A program made the position numbers and the translations under genes. A stretch of DNA of 64,000 bases from Zhongshania sp. GTDB lineage: Bacteria; Pseudomonadota; Gammaproteobacteria; Pseudomonadales; Spongiibacteraceae. Every line of letters starts with the position of its first letter. Positions within the stretch are counted from its first letter, which is position 1. Where the stretch lies: the NCBI RefSeq assembly GCF_029212375.1, contig NZ_JARGNU010000015.1:1-64000 (forward strand), given 5' to 3'. Of this stretch, positions 8,741 to 18,392 are shown in pieces. Below the pieces are notes generated by a model. That model was not told the origin of the DNA and searched no databases. It saw only the letters and a list, made by a program, of their open reading frames with translations.

Positions 8741-8798
8741 GATGGGGCGTAGAGGATTACTGTGCGAGTGAGGTAACCCCAATGTAGGCAAAGCCGTC

Positions 8799-9044
8799 AT
8801 GCCGGGCTTGATCCGGCATCTGGTGGGGGCGCTGTATATGACTTTGGTGGTACTGGATTCTGAATCAAGTTCAGAATGACGGGACGGGGAGTTCAGGACG
8901 ACGATTTGCGACATTCAGAAAAGCGATAAGCGGAGCGCAGAATGACGATACGGGGAGTTCATAATGACGGTAGGTGGGGTTCAGAAGGCGGTAGGTGGGG
9001 TTCAGAAGGCGGTAGGTGACGCGCAGATTTACGGCACTTACATT
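8799..9044. repeat. Palindromes plus tandem array 2
   Basis: Second copy of the composite. ATGCCGG/CCGGCAT (8799-8805 with 8813-8819) is followed by ATTCTGAA/TTCAGAAT (8857-8864 with 8870-8877). Eight 21-22 bp units then begin at 8872, 8894, 8916, 8938, 8960, 8982, 9003 and 9024. The units at 8982 and 9003 are nearly identical, which suggests recent slippage. The whole resembles a duplication of the 8510-8740 block. Confidence 0.75.
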
Positions 9045-9183
9045 ACTGGCCAGCATTGGGGTGACTCGCACTGTGGGTTTTTAGCCACCGCCTGCGCCAA
9101 AGCCAATAAATGCCACTCTGCACATATTGTCGAATTTCCATTTAGACCGTATAAAGGCGCACCTCAATTTTCTGTAGTCAATC

Positions 9184-10014
9184 ATGGCTTGGATTTCATT
9201 CGATATTTTCCGCACCCTTGGCTTTAACGACACTAAGCAGTTAAAACCTGAGCAAATTTTTAAGCACCGCGACGAGATCAGTGCCGCCGATTGGGTGTTA
9301 TACCCCGAGTACTGGCAGCTCAATGCCTTGATTTACGGCCTTAAAGCGCGGGTGTTCCCCAGCCAAGCCAGCTATTTGCTGGGCCACAATAAAATTGAGA
9401 TGAGCCGTGCCTTTGAGATGGTGGCACCGGCCAATACTCCGCACACCGAGATTAGGGCGAATACGCCCAGTAACGCCGATGAGTTGTGGGAGCTTATGCT
9501 GCGCCCCTTTGTTGCCAAGCTCCCCAAGGCGTCTCAGGGCAGTGGCGTGTGGTTAATCGAAACTCGCGCCGAGTGGAAAGCCTATCAGGATAAAACCGAT
9601 GTTTTGTATGTGCAGGAATACTTGCCCATAAACCGCGACATCCGCGTGGTTATTATTGGCGACAAGGTAGTGAGCGCTTACTGGAAATTGCAGTCTGACC
9701 AAGGTTTTTACAATAATGTGGCCAAGGGTGGGGTGATCGATCAGAGCCCCGTGCCGGCTCAGGCGGTGAACCTCGCCCTACATTTGGCGCAAACGCTCGA
9801 CATTGACCACGCCGGTTTTGATATTGCCATGGTTGGCGACCACCCTTATGTGTTTGAGTTTAATCGCCTGTTTGGCAATCAGGGCATAGAGGGTGGCGAG
9901 CAAAAGATTCGGGAAGCCATCGTCGACTATTTACTGCGCAAGCAGGAACCAACGGGGCCGAACTTTCCCAAAGCGCCAGCCAATGGCCGAAAGCGTCTGC
10001 GCCGCGCGGCCTAA
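9184..10014 (+). CDS. RimK-type ATP-grasp family protein
   Basis: 276 aa. The C-terminal two-thirds is an ATP-grasp fold: a conserved lysine in RPFVAKLPKASQGSGV for ATP, the strand LYVQEYLPINRDIRVVIIGDKV, NNVAKGG in the flexible loop, and Mg-binding Asp/Glu/Asn in GFDIAMVGDHPYVFEFNRLFG. This is the layout of RimK/glutathione-synthase-like ligases, which join a carboxylate to an amine or thiol with ATP. The substrate is unknown. A short basic tail (GRKRLRRAA) ends the protein. Start ATG 9184 has a weak ribosome-binding site. Confidence 0.8.
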   Translation: MAWISFDIFRTLGFNDTKQLKPEQIFKHRDEISAADWVLYPEYWQLNALIYGLKARVFPSQASYLLGHNKIEMSRAFEMVAPANTPHTEIRANTPSNADELWELMLRPFVAKLPKASQGSGVWLIETRAEWKAYQDKTDVLYVQEYLPINRDIRVVIIGDKVVSAYWKLQSDQGFYNNVAKGGVIDQSPVPAQAVNLALHLAQTLDIDHAGFDIAMVGDHPYVFEFNRLFGNQGIEGGEQKIREAIVDYLLRKQEPTGPNFPKAPANGRKRLRRAA

Positions 10015-10021
10015 TACACTC

Positions 10022-10055
10022 CCTGCAGAGTTGGGCAAATGGTCCTCTCTGCAGG
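10022..10055. repeat. Inverted repeat between ATP-grasp and LemA genes
   Basis: CCTGCAGAG (10022-10030) pairs with CTCTGCAGG (10047-10055) across a 16-nt loop. There is no T-run, so it is probably not an intrinsic terminator. An RNA processing or regulatory hairpin ahead of the lemA-like gene is possible. Confidence 0.45.
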
Positions 10056-10108
10056 TGTGCGTCGACAGTGTTACCATGAGGGCTTGTTCGTTCCTTGAGG
10101 CCTGAATC

Positions 10109-10723
10109 ATGCAAGCAGCTACATCGTCCTTTGCCCGCCGCAGTCACGCACTGCTTATATTGCTCTTTGCCAGCCTACTACTCAGCGGCTGTGGTATTAA
10201 CAATATTCCCCGCTTAGACGAAGAGGCCAAAGCCGCTTGGGCGCAGGTTGAAAACCAGTATCAGCGCCGCGCCGATCTTATTCCCAATTTGGTCTCTACC
10301 GTGAAAGGCTTTGCCGCGCAGGAGCAAGAAACCCTCACCGCCGTGGTTGAGGCTAGGTCCAAGGCAACCTCGATGCAGGTTGATGCCAGCATTTTAGACA
10401 ACCCCGAGAAACTTCAGCAGTTTGAGGCGGCCCAAGCCAAACTCAGCGGCGCGCTAAGCCGCTTGATGATGGTTCAGGAGCGCTACCCAGATTTAAAATC
10501 CAACCAGAACTTTTTGGCGCTGCAATCTCAGCTTGAAGGTACCGAGAATCGCATTAGCGTTGCCCGCCGCGACTTTATTCTGGCGGTAGGCCGTTACAAC
10601 ACCGAGATTCGTACCTTTCCCGGCAAGATCTGGCACAGCATGATGTACAGCGAGCTAAAAGAGCGCGAGACCTTTAAAGCCACTGCTCCCAAGGCGGAAG
10701 AAGCGCCCCAGGTTAACTTTTAA
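10109..10723 (+). CDS. lemA: LemA family lipoprotein
   Basis: 204 aa. A signal peptide ends in the lipobox LLSGC (cysteine at about 28). It is followed by the LemA domain with the hallmark ENQYQRRADLIPNLVSTVKGFAAQEQETL and, later, RRDFILAVGRYNTEIRTFPG. It is membrane-anchored with a helical domain outside the cytoplasm; the biochemical role of LemA proteins is not settled. Its stop overlaps the next start (TAATG at 10721-10725), so it is translationally coupled to a TPM protein, the standard LemA-TPM operon. Confidence 0.92.
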   Translation: MQAATSSFARRSHALLILLFASLLLSGCGINNIPRLDEEAKAAWAQVENQYQRRADLIPNLVSTVKGFAAQEQETLTAVVEARSKATSMQVDASILDNPEKLQQFEAAQAKLSGALSRLMMVQERYPDLKSNQNFLALQSQLEGTENRISVARRDFILAVGRYNTEIRTFPGKIWHSMMYSELKERETFKATAPKAEEAPQVNF

Positions 10724-11463
10724 TGCGCTTATTCCGAACGCCTTTATTAATCGTATGTAGCCTGCTATTCAGCCTGTCTGCCCTCGCCGCCGAGCCGGAA
10801 TTTCCCAAGCTTAGCGGCAGGGTGGTAGACAATGCCAAACTGCTGTCTGCCGCCACTGAGCAAGATCTGAATCGACAGCTGGCGGCGCAGGAGCAGCGCA
10901 CCGGCAATCAGATTGTGGTGGTTACCCTGCCCGACTTACAGGGCTACGAGATTAGCGACTACGGTTTTCAGTTGGGTCGGCATTGGGGCATTGGTCAAAA
11001 AGATACCAATAATGGCGCCCTGCTGATTATTGCGATGAAAGAACGCAAGATGCGCATTGAAGTGGGCTATGGCCTTGAGGGCTTACTGACCGATGCCCGC
11101 AGCGCCGAAATTATTCAGCAAATTCTGACCCCGGCCTTTAAATCTGGCGATTTTGACGGCGGTGTGAAAGCTGCCGTTGAGGCCATGGTGCTGATTATCG
11201 ACGGCAAGCCCGCCGCGATTCCTAAAACCCAGCAAGCCAATAAAAAGTCGCCACCAAAACTCGGTGGGCTATTGCTGCTGATTATTATATTTTTGATGAT
11301 GAGCGGTGGCCGAGGTGGTCGTGGTTTTCTGGGTGGCGCCTTGCTCGGCGCAGCATTAGGTGGTCGCGGTGGCGGCTTTGGCGGCGGCGGTGGTTTTGGA
11401 GGTGGCGGCTTCGGCGGTGGCGGCGGCGGTTTTGGTGGCGGTGGTGCATCTGGCGGCTGGTAG
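10723..11463 (+). CDS. TPM-domain protein (YgcG-like) with Gly-rich tail
   Basis: 246 aa. The signal peptide (about 1-23, ending ALA/AEPEF) is followed by a TPM domain (about 28-155, with GRVVDNAKLLSA and GNQIVVVTLPDLQGYE). Next come one transmembrane helix at about 182-197 and a long glycine/phenylalanine-rich tail (GGGFGGGG repeats) to the end. This is the classical YgcG architecture: the domain faces the periplasm and the low-complexity tail lies on the other side of the helix. It is coupled to the LemA gene and followed by a second TPM gene; a role in membrane integrity or stress is inferred. Confidence 0.9.
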   Translation: MRLFRTPLLIVCSLLFSLSALAAEPEFPKLSGRVVDNAKLLSAATEQDLNRQLAAQEQRTGNQIVVVTLPDLQGYEISDYGFQLGRHWGIGQKDTNNGALLIIAMKERKMRIEVGYGLEGLLTDARSAEIIQQILTPAFKSGDFDGGVKAAVEAMVLIIDGKPAAIPKTQQANKKSPPKLGGLLLLIIIFLMMSGGRGGRGFLGGALLGAALGGRGGGFGGGGGFGGGGFGGGGGGFGGGGASGGW

Positions 11464-11522
11464 CTGCCTGATAAAAGCCCAACACCTAACACCCAGCCCC
11501 TTTGCCTATTACGGAATACACT

Positions 11523-12152
11523 ATGTCTCTATTCAATAGCACTTTATTAAATGAGCGTGAGCAGCAGTTACTCAGCGACGCCATCCATAATATAGAAAGC
11601 CAAACCGACGCCGAGCTGGTGACGGTTTTGGCCAAGCAGGCCGATGACTACCATTATATTCCGCTGCTGTGGGCGAGCTTGCTGGCCCTATTATTACCAG
11701 GCGCGATTAACTACTACCCCGAGTGGCTCAATCCTCACCAGCTTATTTTGAGCCAGTGGGCTTTGTTTATTAGCCTTGCCATGCTGTTTCAAATTCCGGC
11801 GCTGCAATACCGCTTGGTGCCGCGTCGCGTTCGCCACTGGCGGGCAAGCAATTTGGCGCGTCGGCAATTTTTGGAGCAAAACCTCCACCACACTTCCGGT
11901 GAAACTGGGATGTTGATCTTCGTCTCGCAGGCGGAGCGCTACGTGGAAATTTTGGTTGATCGCGGTATTTCATCGAAAATACCCGACGCCTACTGGCAAG
12001 CCATTGTGAAGCAATTTACCGAGCAAGTTCGGGCGGGCAATGTTGGCAAGGGCTTTGTGGAATGCGTTGAAGCCTGCGGCGTTGAGTTACAGCGCCAGCT
12101 ACCTGCCACCAGCGAAAAAAACGAGCTGCCCAATCACTTGGTTATTTTATAA
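11523..12152 (+). CDS. TPM-domain membrane protein
   Basis: About 209 aa. Cytoplasmic-facing TPM-like segments (TDAELVTVLAKQ near the N-terminus; ETGMLIFVSQAERYVEILVDRGI later) are interrupted by two hydrophobic helices (WASLLALLLPGAI and LFISLAMLFQIPAL). It is the third gene of the LemA-TPM-TPM operon and probably works with the preceding protein. An in-frame TTG exists at 11502, but ATG 11523 with GGAA upstream starts the domain (MSLFNSTLLNEREQQLL) and is preferred. Confidence 0.82.
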   Translation: MSLFNSTLLNEREQQLLSDAIHNIESQTDAELVTVLAKQADDYHYIPLLWASLLALLLPGAINYYPEWLNPHQLILSQWALFISLAMLFQIPALQYRLVPRRVRHWRASNLARRQFLEQNLHHTSGETGMLIFVSQAERYVEILVDRGISSKIPDAYWQAIVKQFTEQVRAGNVGKGFVECVEACGVELQRQLPATSEKNELPNHLVIL

Positions 12153-12167
12153 GTGGCGAGAAAATAC

Positions 12168-12437
12168 TTAGCCAATAGGTTCGCGCTCGTTTAAACACTC
12201 ATAGGAACCGGTCGCAAATTCCCGACAAATAAAGGGCCGGTTTTCATAGATGGTACAAAGCATGGTGTGGCGGTCTAGCGCCGCGCACCAGCCATCATCT
12301 AAACGGGCCATCACTTCTCCCCCCCATTCATCGCGTTTAATAAAACGCTCGGGCACACCGGTCTCGGTAATTAGCATTACTTCTAAGCGGCAGCATGAGG
12401 CTCGGCAGGTAGAGCAGCTCACTGCCGGCTCACCCAC
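12168..12437 (-). CDS. YkgJ-family cysteine cluster protein
   Basis: 89 aa. Cysteines CSTCRASCC near the N-terminus and WCAALDRHTMLCTIYENRPFICREF further on match the YkgJ family, thought to bind zinc or an Fe-S cluster. The start is GTG 12437. The frame stays open upstream for about 40 codons but without ATG, GTG or TTG, and the cysteine block begins right after this GTG. It is convergent with the TPM gene (15 nt between stops). Molecular role unknown. Confidence 0.8.
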   Translation of the reverse strand: MGEPAVSCSTCRASCCRLEVMLITETGVPERFIKRDEWGGEVMARLDDGWCAALDRHTMLCTIYENRPFICREFATGSYECLNEREPIG

Positions 12438-12579
12438 GTCGGTGGCAATAGGCTGTTCGCGTAGGTTTGCCGCGGAGTGCGCGCTAATATGCGCAGCAAG
12501 ATCTTTAGTAAGCTCTTTGATATATCGCCTCTCTGGCTTAATTGACGGGCTGAATTAACGCGCTCAGTTTACGAATGCC

Positions 12580-13485
12580 CTATTGCCCCGCAGCGGATTT
12601 TTTAACGCCCTGCTCAGCAAGTAAAATACCACCCACCACCATACATAAAGCAAGAAAATGATAAGTTTTAAACTCTTCGGCCAGTATGACAACGGCCATT
12701 ACCGAACCAAACACCGGTACCAAATTAATGAATAAATTGGCGCGATTACCGCCGATTAAATCCACGCCGCGCATATATAAGGATTGGGCGATGAGCGAGG
12801 GAAATATCGCAATATATAACACCACGCCAAAACCCCGCGCATCCGGCATCAGCGAGTAACCCGCACCATATTCATAAGCGCTAAAGGGCAGCGACGAGAT
12901 AAACGCAAAAAATGCTAACACCATAATCATGCTGCGCCAATGCAGTGGTGGCCGAAAGCGCAGGGCAACGGTATAGCCGCCATAAAGCAAGGTTGCCAGC
13001 AGCATCAAGGCATCGCCGCGATTTAAGTCTAAGCTTAATAAACTGCCTAAGTCGCCGTGGGCCACGGTGATCAATACACCCAGCAAGGTCAAACTAAAAC
13101 CCAGCATTTGCAGTTTTACCGGCCGCAAACCAAACAAGAGGAAATTGCCCAAAAACACAATCAGCGGCATACCCGACTGCTCAATGGTCACGTTAATGGC
13201 GCTGGTGTAATTTAAGGCCCAGTAAAACAGCGCATTAAAGGTGGTGAATCCCAAGGCCCCATATAAAAATAAGGTGAGCCAATGCTGGCGAATGAGCGGC
13301 CACTCGCGCAGCGCATCCCGCCATGCAAAAGGGACAATAAATACACAGGCAAACAACCAGCGCAACGACGTGAGCAACATCGGCGACACATGGCCGACCG
13401 CTAATTTGCCGGCAACGGCATTGCCACCCCAAAGCAGGGCAACCACGATTAAAAGGATGAAGGGATTGCGAAACAGCGATTTCAT
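12580..13485 (-). CDS. EamA/DMT-family transporter (second)
   Basis: 301 aa with ten predicted helices and two EamA repeats. The opening VVALLWGGNAVAGKLAVGHVSP and the motif LRWLFACVFIVPFA are typical of RhaT/YdcZ-like exporters. It sits in the inner membrane with unknown substrate and is not closely similar to the copy at 201-1055. It lies downstream of the groEL terminator and has its own region of about 90 nt upstream. Confidence 0.86.
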   Translation of the reverse strand: MKSLFRNPFILLIVVALLWGGNAVAGKLAVGHVSPMLLTSLRWLFACVFIVPFAWRDALREWPLIRQHWLTLFLYGALGFTTFNALFYWALNYTSAINVTIEQSGMPLIVFLGNFLLFGLRPVKLQMLGFSLTLLGVLITVAHGDLGSLLSLDLNRGDALMLLATLLYGGYTVALRFRPPLHWRSMIMVLAFFAFISSLPFSAYEYGAGYSLMPDARGFGVVLYIAIFPSLIAQSLYMRGVDLIGGNRANLFINLVPVFGSVMAVVILAEEFKTYHFLALCMVVGGILLAEQGVKKSAAGQ

Positions 13486-13565
13486 TGCCTGCCAAACTAG
13501 CCATTATTGAGGCGAGCCAGTTTAACAGTAAGACAGTGGGAATACTTGACGGCCAATATATTTTC

Positions 13566-13603
13566 AAAAGACGAAAAGCACAGGGGGTATTCACCCCCTG
13601 TGC
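13566..13603 (-). terminator. Rho-independent terminator of groES-groEL
   Basis: On the minus strand, seven bases after the groEL stop, an 11-bp perfect stem GCACAGGGGGT/ACCCCCTGTGC (13578-13603) with a 4-nt loop is followed by TTTTCGTCTTTT. It is strong and correctly oriented. Confidence 0.92.
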
Positions 13604-13609
13604 AGCGGC

Positions 13610-15555
<1,946 letters not shown>

Positions 15556-15653
15556 GAATTAATCCTCCAACAAAAAAATGACACGCGTATATCTCATTTC
15601 CCTAGCGGGAATGAAGGAAGCGCTTATTCACTCACCACTCCCTTCTGAATTCC

Positions 15654-15682
15654 AAAATGGGATCCCTTAGCGATTTTTCAAG
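15654..15682 (-). promoter_or_regulatory. Heat-shock (sigma-32) promoter of groES-groEL
   Basis: On the minus strand CTTGAAA (15682-15676) and CCCATTTT (15661-15654) are separated by 14 nt. This matches the RpoH consensus CTTGAAA-N11-16-CCCCATNT. It lies about 100 nt upstream of the groES ATG. Confidence 0.85.
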
Positions 15683-15784
15683 TCGGTTTTTTTATATCTT
15701 TTTTTTATAAATTCAGGTGTTTTTTATAATTGGATTTTTTGATTATATAGCTATAGAAAAGCATCGCAGATGTTGGAGTAAAGC

Positions 15785-16381
15785 ATGGCAAATGACCCTA
15801 GCCTATCCCTTAATAGCAAGCTGGCCGACTATTTCCACCTAAGGTTACAAGAGCTTGGGCAACAGCAATCTGCGCCACCTCAAGACGACACGCTCTGGTA
15901 TATAGGTGATATGTTGGCGCGCTTTGGTGACAGCGATCAGTTATTTAGCTACGAGTACGGCCGCATGGGTTTACGCCCCCTCGCCTTACTTTATAAAGAT
16001 GCCCATGAAACCAGTAACCTTCGCGAACGCGGCTTAATTCTTCGGCAACTTGGCGATATGGCGCTGTTTGTGGGCGCCTTGTTTCCGGAAAACTACCAGC
16101 GCCGAGGCATTAAGAAAGATTATTTTGTGGGGATGGGCGGCGGCGCGTACAGTTATCTTTCTGAAACAGAATTGAAAAACCGTCACATATTTGCTGAGCT
16201 AGCAACAAGTTTTACCCTAATACTCGAATTGATCGCACAAGCCTGTGAGAAACAAACCGCCTTCGATCACGGCGATGTATTGACCCTGTACCAGCGCTGG
16301 CAAAAAACTCGTGAGCCGAGAGTCGCAGCGCAGTTACGCGCCTTGGGCATCGCGATACCAGATAGCAATTTTTTACACTAG
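15785..16381 (+). CDS. Conserved hypothetical protein, 198 aa
   Basis: Soluble and mostly helical, with no signal peptide. Recognisable segments are LWYIGDMLARFGDSDQLFSYEY, LRQLGDMALFVGALFPENYQRRGIKKDYFVGMGGGAYSYLSE and a C-terminal helix. I do not recognise a named domain. TGGAG lies 8 nt before the ATG. It is divergent from groES, so it shares that 229-nt intergenic region, but the sigma-32 elements point the other way. No function assigned. Confidence 0.7.
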   Translation: MANDPSLSLNSKLADYFHLRLQELGQQQSAPPQDDTLWYIGDMLARFGDSDQLFSYEYGRMGLRPLALLYKDAHETSNLRERGLILRQLGDMALFVGALFPENYQRRGIKKDYFVGMGGGAYSYLSETELKNRHIFAELATSFTLILELIAQACEKQTAFDHGDVLTLYQRWQKTREPRVAAQLRALGIAIPDSNFLH

Positions 16382-16433
16382 GGCCAAAATCGGAATCTAA
16401 AAATAAGCCCCGCCCAATTGCTCGTAATAGCAG

Positions 16434-18089
16434 CTAGCTTTCTATATGCAGTGCCTCGTCGCCGCGATCTGGGGCTTCATCGCTCCAGCGCACCGAGCCC
16501 GCCGGCCGGTCTAGCCAGCGCCGCACTTTAATAGGCTCAATGCCAATATGCATTCTGGCCGCTTCACGATGGAGTTTGCTGTCTTCAACCGTGCGCCGCT
16601 CGCGCAAGCGTAGGTAGTCGTGCCAGGTTGGGCAGCTAAAGCGCTCTAGCCAGCGTTCTGGATCGGCAATATCGCGAGATATCGACCAGCCGTAGGCGCC
16701 ATTGCGGGAGCGAACTTGCTGCTGCTGGCGCATGAGATTGTAAAAATCACGAGCCTTGTCTTCGGGAATAAGATATTGCAGTTCAATACTAATTGGGCCG
16801 CTGCGGCCGCTAATGCCCAATTTAACATCGGGATCGTCGGCAAGCTGCTCGTCGAGTTCGGTAGTTTCGCTGCGGTCGGCGACCGGCAAGAAATACCCCA
16901 ACACCAGCGACAGCGTAAGGCCTGCCGCTGCAAGCTCTAGCGCCAAAACAAGGCCGTAATCTCTGGCAACCAGCCCCCACAGCCACGACCCTACCGCCAC
17001 ACCAAGGGTAAACGAAGCACTGCAGGTGGCAATGGCACGCCCCGTTACCCAACGAGGTACCAGCAACTGCACTAATACACTGATGCTGGTGGTAATCATC
17101 ATCCACCCCATACCCGCGAACATGAGTAGCATTAGATCGAGGAGCAAACTCCTGCTAAACGCCAAGCCAACTAGGCTCGCAGCAATAACCAAACAACATA
17201 GGCGCAAGGTATTTTCATTGCCTATTTTTATTCGCAGGGGGTGCAGCACAAAGATACCGCACACCGCGCCAATACCAAAAGCACCCAGCAACAAGCCAAA
17301 GGTTCCCGCATTACCCACCAACAGCTCGCGTGCAATAAGCGGCATGAGTGACGGCAGCGCAGCGCCCAGCAAGCAAATAATAAATGCCCTACCCATTGCG
17401 CGGCGCACCGGCTGCATATTTAAGACATAACGCACCCCAGAGTTAATAGAGCGCAATAGTCGCTCTGGCGGCAGCCGTGATGTTTCTGGCTCTCGCCGCC
17501 AGCGCCGCAGTGACTCCAACATGGGTAAAAACGAAATTGCGTTAATCGCAAACGCCGCAGTTACGCCAAAGGCAACCACGATCAAGCCACCAATGGCCGG
17601 CCCGACGCTGCGCGCTAGGTTAAAACTAATATTGTTAAGCGCTACGGCTTGGGCAAGCATCCCTTTTGGCACTTGCTCGGCAATGGATGCACCCCGCGCG
17701 GGTGCAGACAGTGCATTGCCGGTACCCACCAAAAAACACAAGCCCAGCAAAACCCACGGGGTAATAAGCCCCAGTATCGACACCAGTGTCATTACAACCG
17801 CGGCGACCAGCGACAGAAAAAAGAACAGCAGCTGCACTTTGCGCCGATCATAGATATCGGCAATCGCGCCAGCGGGAAGTGCAAATAAGGCCATGGGTAA
17901 AAAAGTGGCGGTTTGCACCAGTGCCACATGATCGGCGCTTGAAATACTGGTCATTATCCACGCGGCGGCAACACTCTGAATGAGGCCGCCGGTATTTGAC
18001 ACCGTATTGCTCAGCCACATATTTCGAAATGGGGTTTGCGTGAGCGGCGAAAATATACCTTTGTTATTGTCGTTTTTCGACGCTGTCAT
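16434..18089 (-). CDS. MFS transporter, MFS_3/EntS-like with C-terminal ferredoxin-like domain
   Basis: About 551 aa. Twelve membrane helices occupy the first ~410 residues (start TPFRNMWLSNTVSNTGGLIQSVAAAWIM, with AIADIYDRRKV as the MFS loop motif). The soluble C-terminal part (about 430-550, GPISIELQYLIPEDKARDFYNLMR) resembles the antibiotic-monooxygenase-like tail of MFS_3 proteins. Relatives include the enterobactin exporter EntS. It probably exports a small molecule. A GTG lies at 18146, but ATG 18089 has GAGGGT 4 nt upstream and is chosen. Confidence 0.85.
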   Translation of the reverse strand: MTASKNDNNKGIFSPLTQTPFRNMWLSNTVSNTGGLIQSVAAAWIMTSISSADHVALVQTATFLPMALFALPAGAIADIYDRRKVQLLFFFLSLVAAVVMTLVSILGLITPWVLLGLCFLVGTGNALSAPARGASIAEQVPKGMLAQAVALNNISFNLARSVGPAIGGLIVVAFGVTAAFAINAISFLPMLESLRRWRREPETSRLPPERLLRSINSGVRYVLNMQPVRRAMGRAFIICLLGAALPSLMPLIARELLVGNAGTFGLLLGAFGIGAVCGIFVLHPLRIKIGNENTLRLCCLVIAASLVGLAFSRSLLLDLMLLMFAGMGWMMITTSISVLVQLLVPRWVTGRAIATCSASFTLGVAVGSWLWGLVARDYGLVLALELAAAGLTLSLVLGYFLPVADRSETTELDEQLADDPDVKLGISGRSGPISIELQYLIPEDKARDFYNLMRQQQQVRSRNGAYGWSISRDIADPERWLERFSCPTWHDYLRLRERRTVEDSKLHREAARMHIGIEPIKVRRWLDRPAGSVRWSDEAPDRGDEALHIES

Positions 18090-18326
18090 CGTACCCTCGG
18101 TCGCCAGTGACTGTGCTGAAAAGCCCGCAGCTATTTTGATCGCCACCGCGCCTGAAAGCCAGACCCTATTTTACCGCGGCAACGAAACGGGTATTGCCAG
18201 CCTACACTAAGTACACCGCCTAATAACCCGACGCGCGCCCATTGCGCTAACAAACGTGGCTTGCCGCGAGTGTATTGTCCATATTGCTTAGCAATGGCAA
18301 ATCGCTCCCCCCTCTTTATTGCGGGC
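18090..18326. other. Intergenic region, nothing recognised
   Basis: No credible gene on either strand. It lies between the start of the MFS exporter and the terminator of the TonB receptor and presumably contains the MFS promoter, which I could not place with confidence. Confidence 0.5.
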
Positions 18327-18362
18327 AAAAAAAAGCCCAAAACCGTTTTACCGATTCTGGGC
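18327..18362 (-). terminator. Rho-independent terminator of the TonB receptor gene
   Basis: On the minus strand GCCCAGAATCGG pairs with CGGTTTTGGGC through two G-U wobbles, followed by eight T. The wobbles become mismatches on the other strand, so it acts only for minus-strand transcripts, about 30 nt after the receptor stop. Confidence 0.85.
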
Positions 18363-18392
18363 ACAAAAGCAATTAGCTAGGTTTGCAGTGGT

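Noticed and set aside
8590-9044. CRISPR-like appearance of regularly spaced repeats
   Set aside because: Units are contiguous 20-23 bp repeats without unique spacers, and no cas genes are near.
8452-9071. Several open frames of 65-94 codons on the minus strand, some with repeated PTYR or VSSFC-like words
   Set aside because: They lie entirely within palindromes and 22-bp tandem repeats; the repeated words are the repeats translated, with no coding character.
11115-11492. Proline-rich minus-strand frame
   Set aside because: It is the antisense of the glycine-rich tail of the TPM protein.
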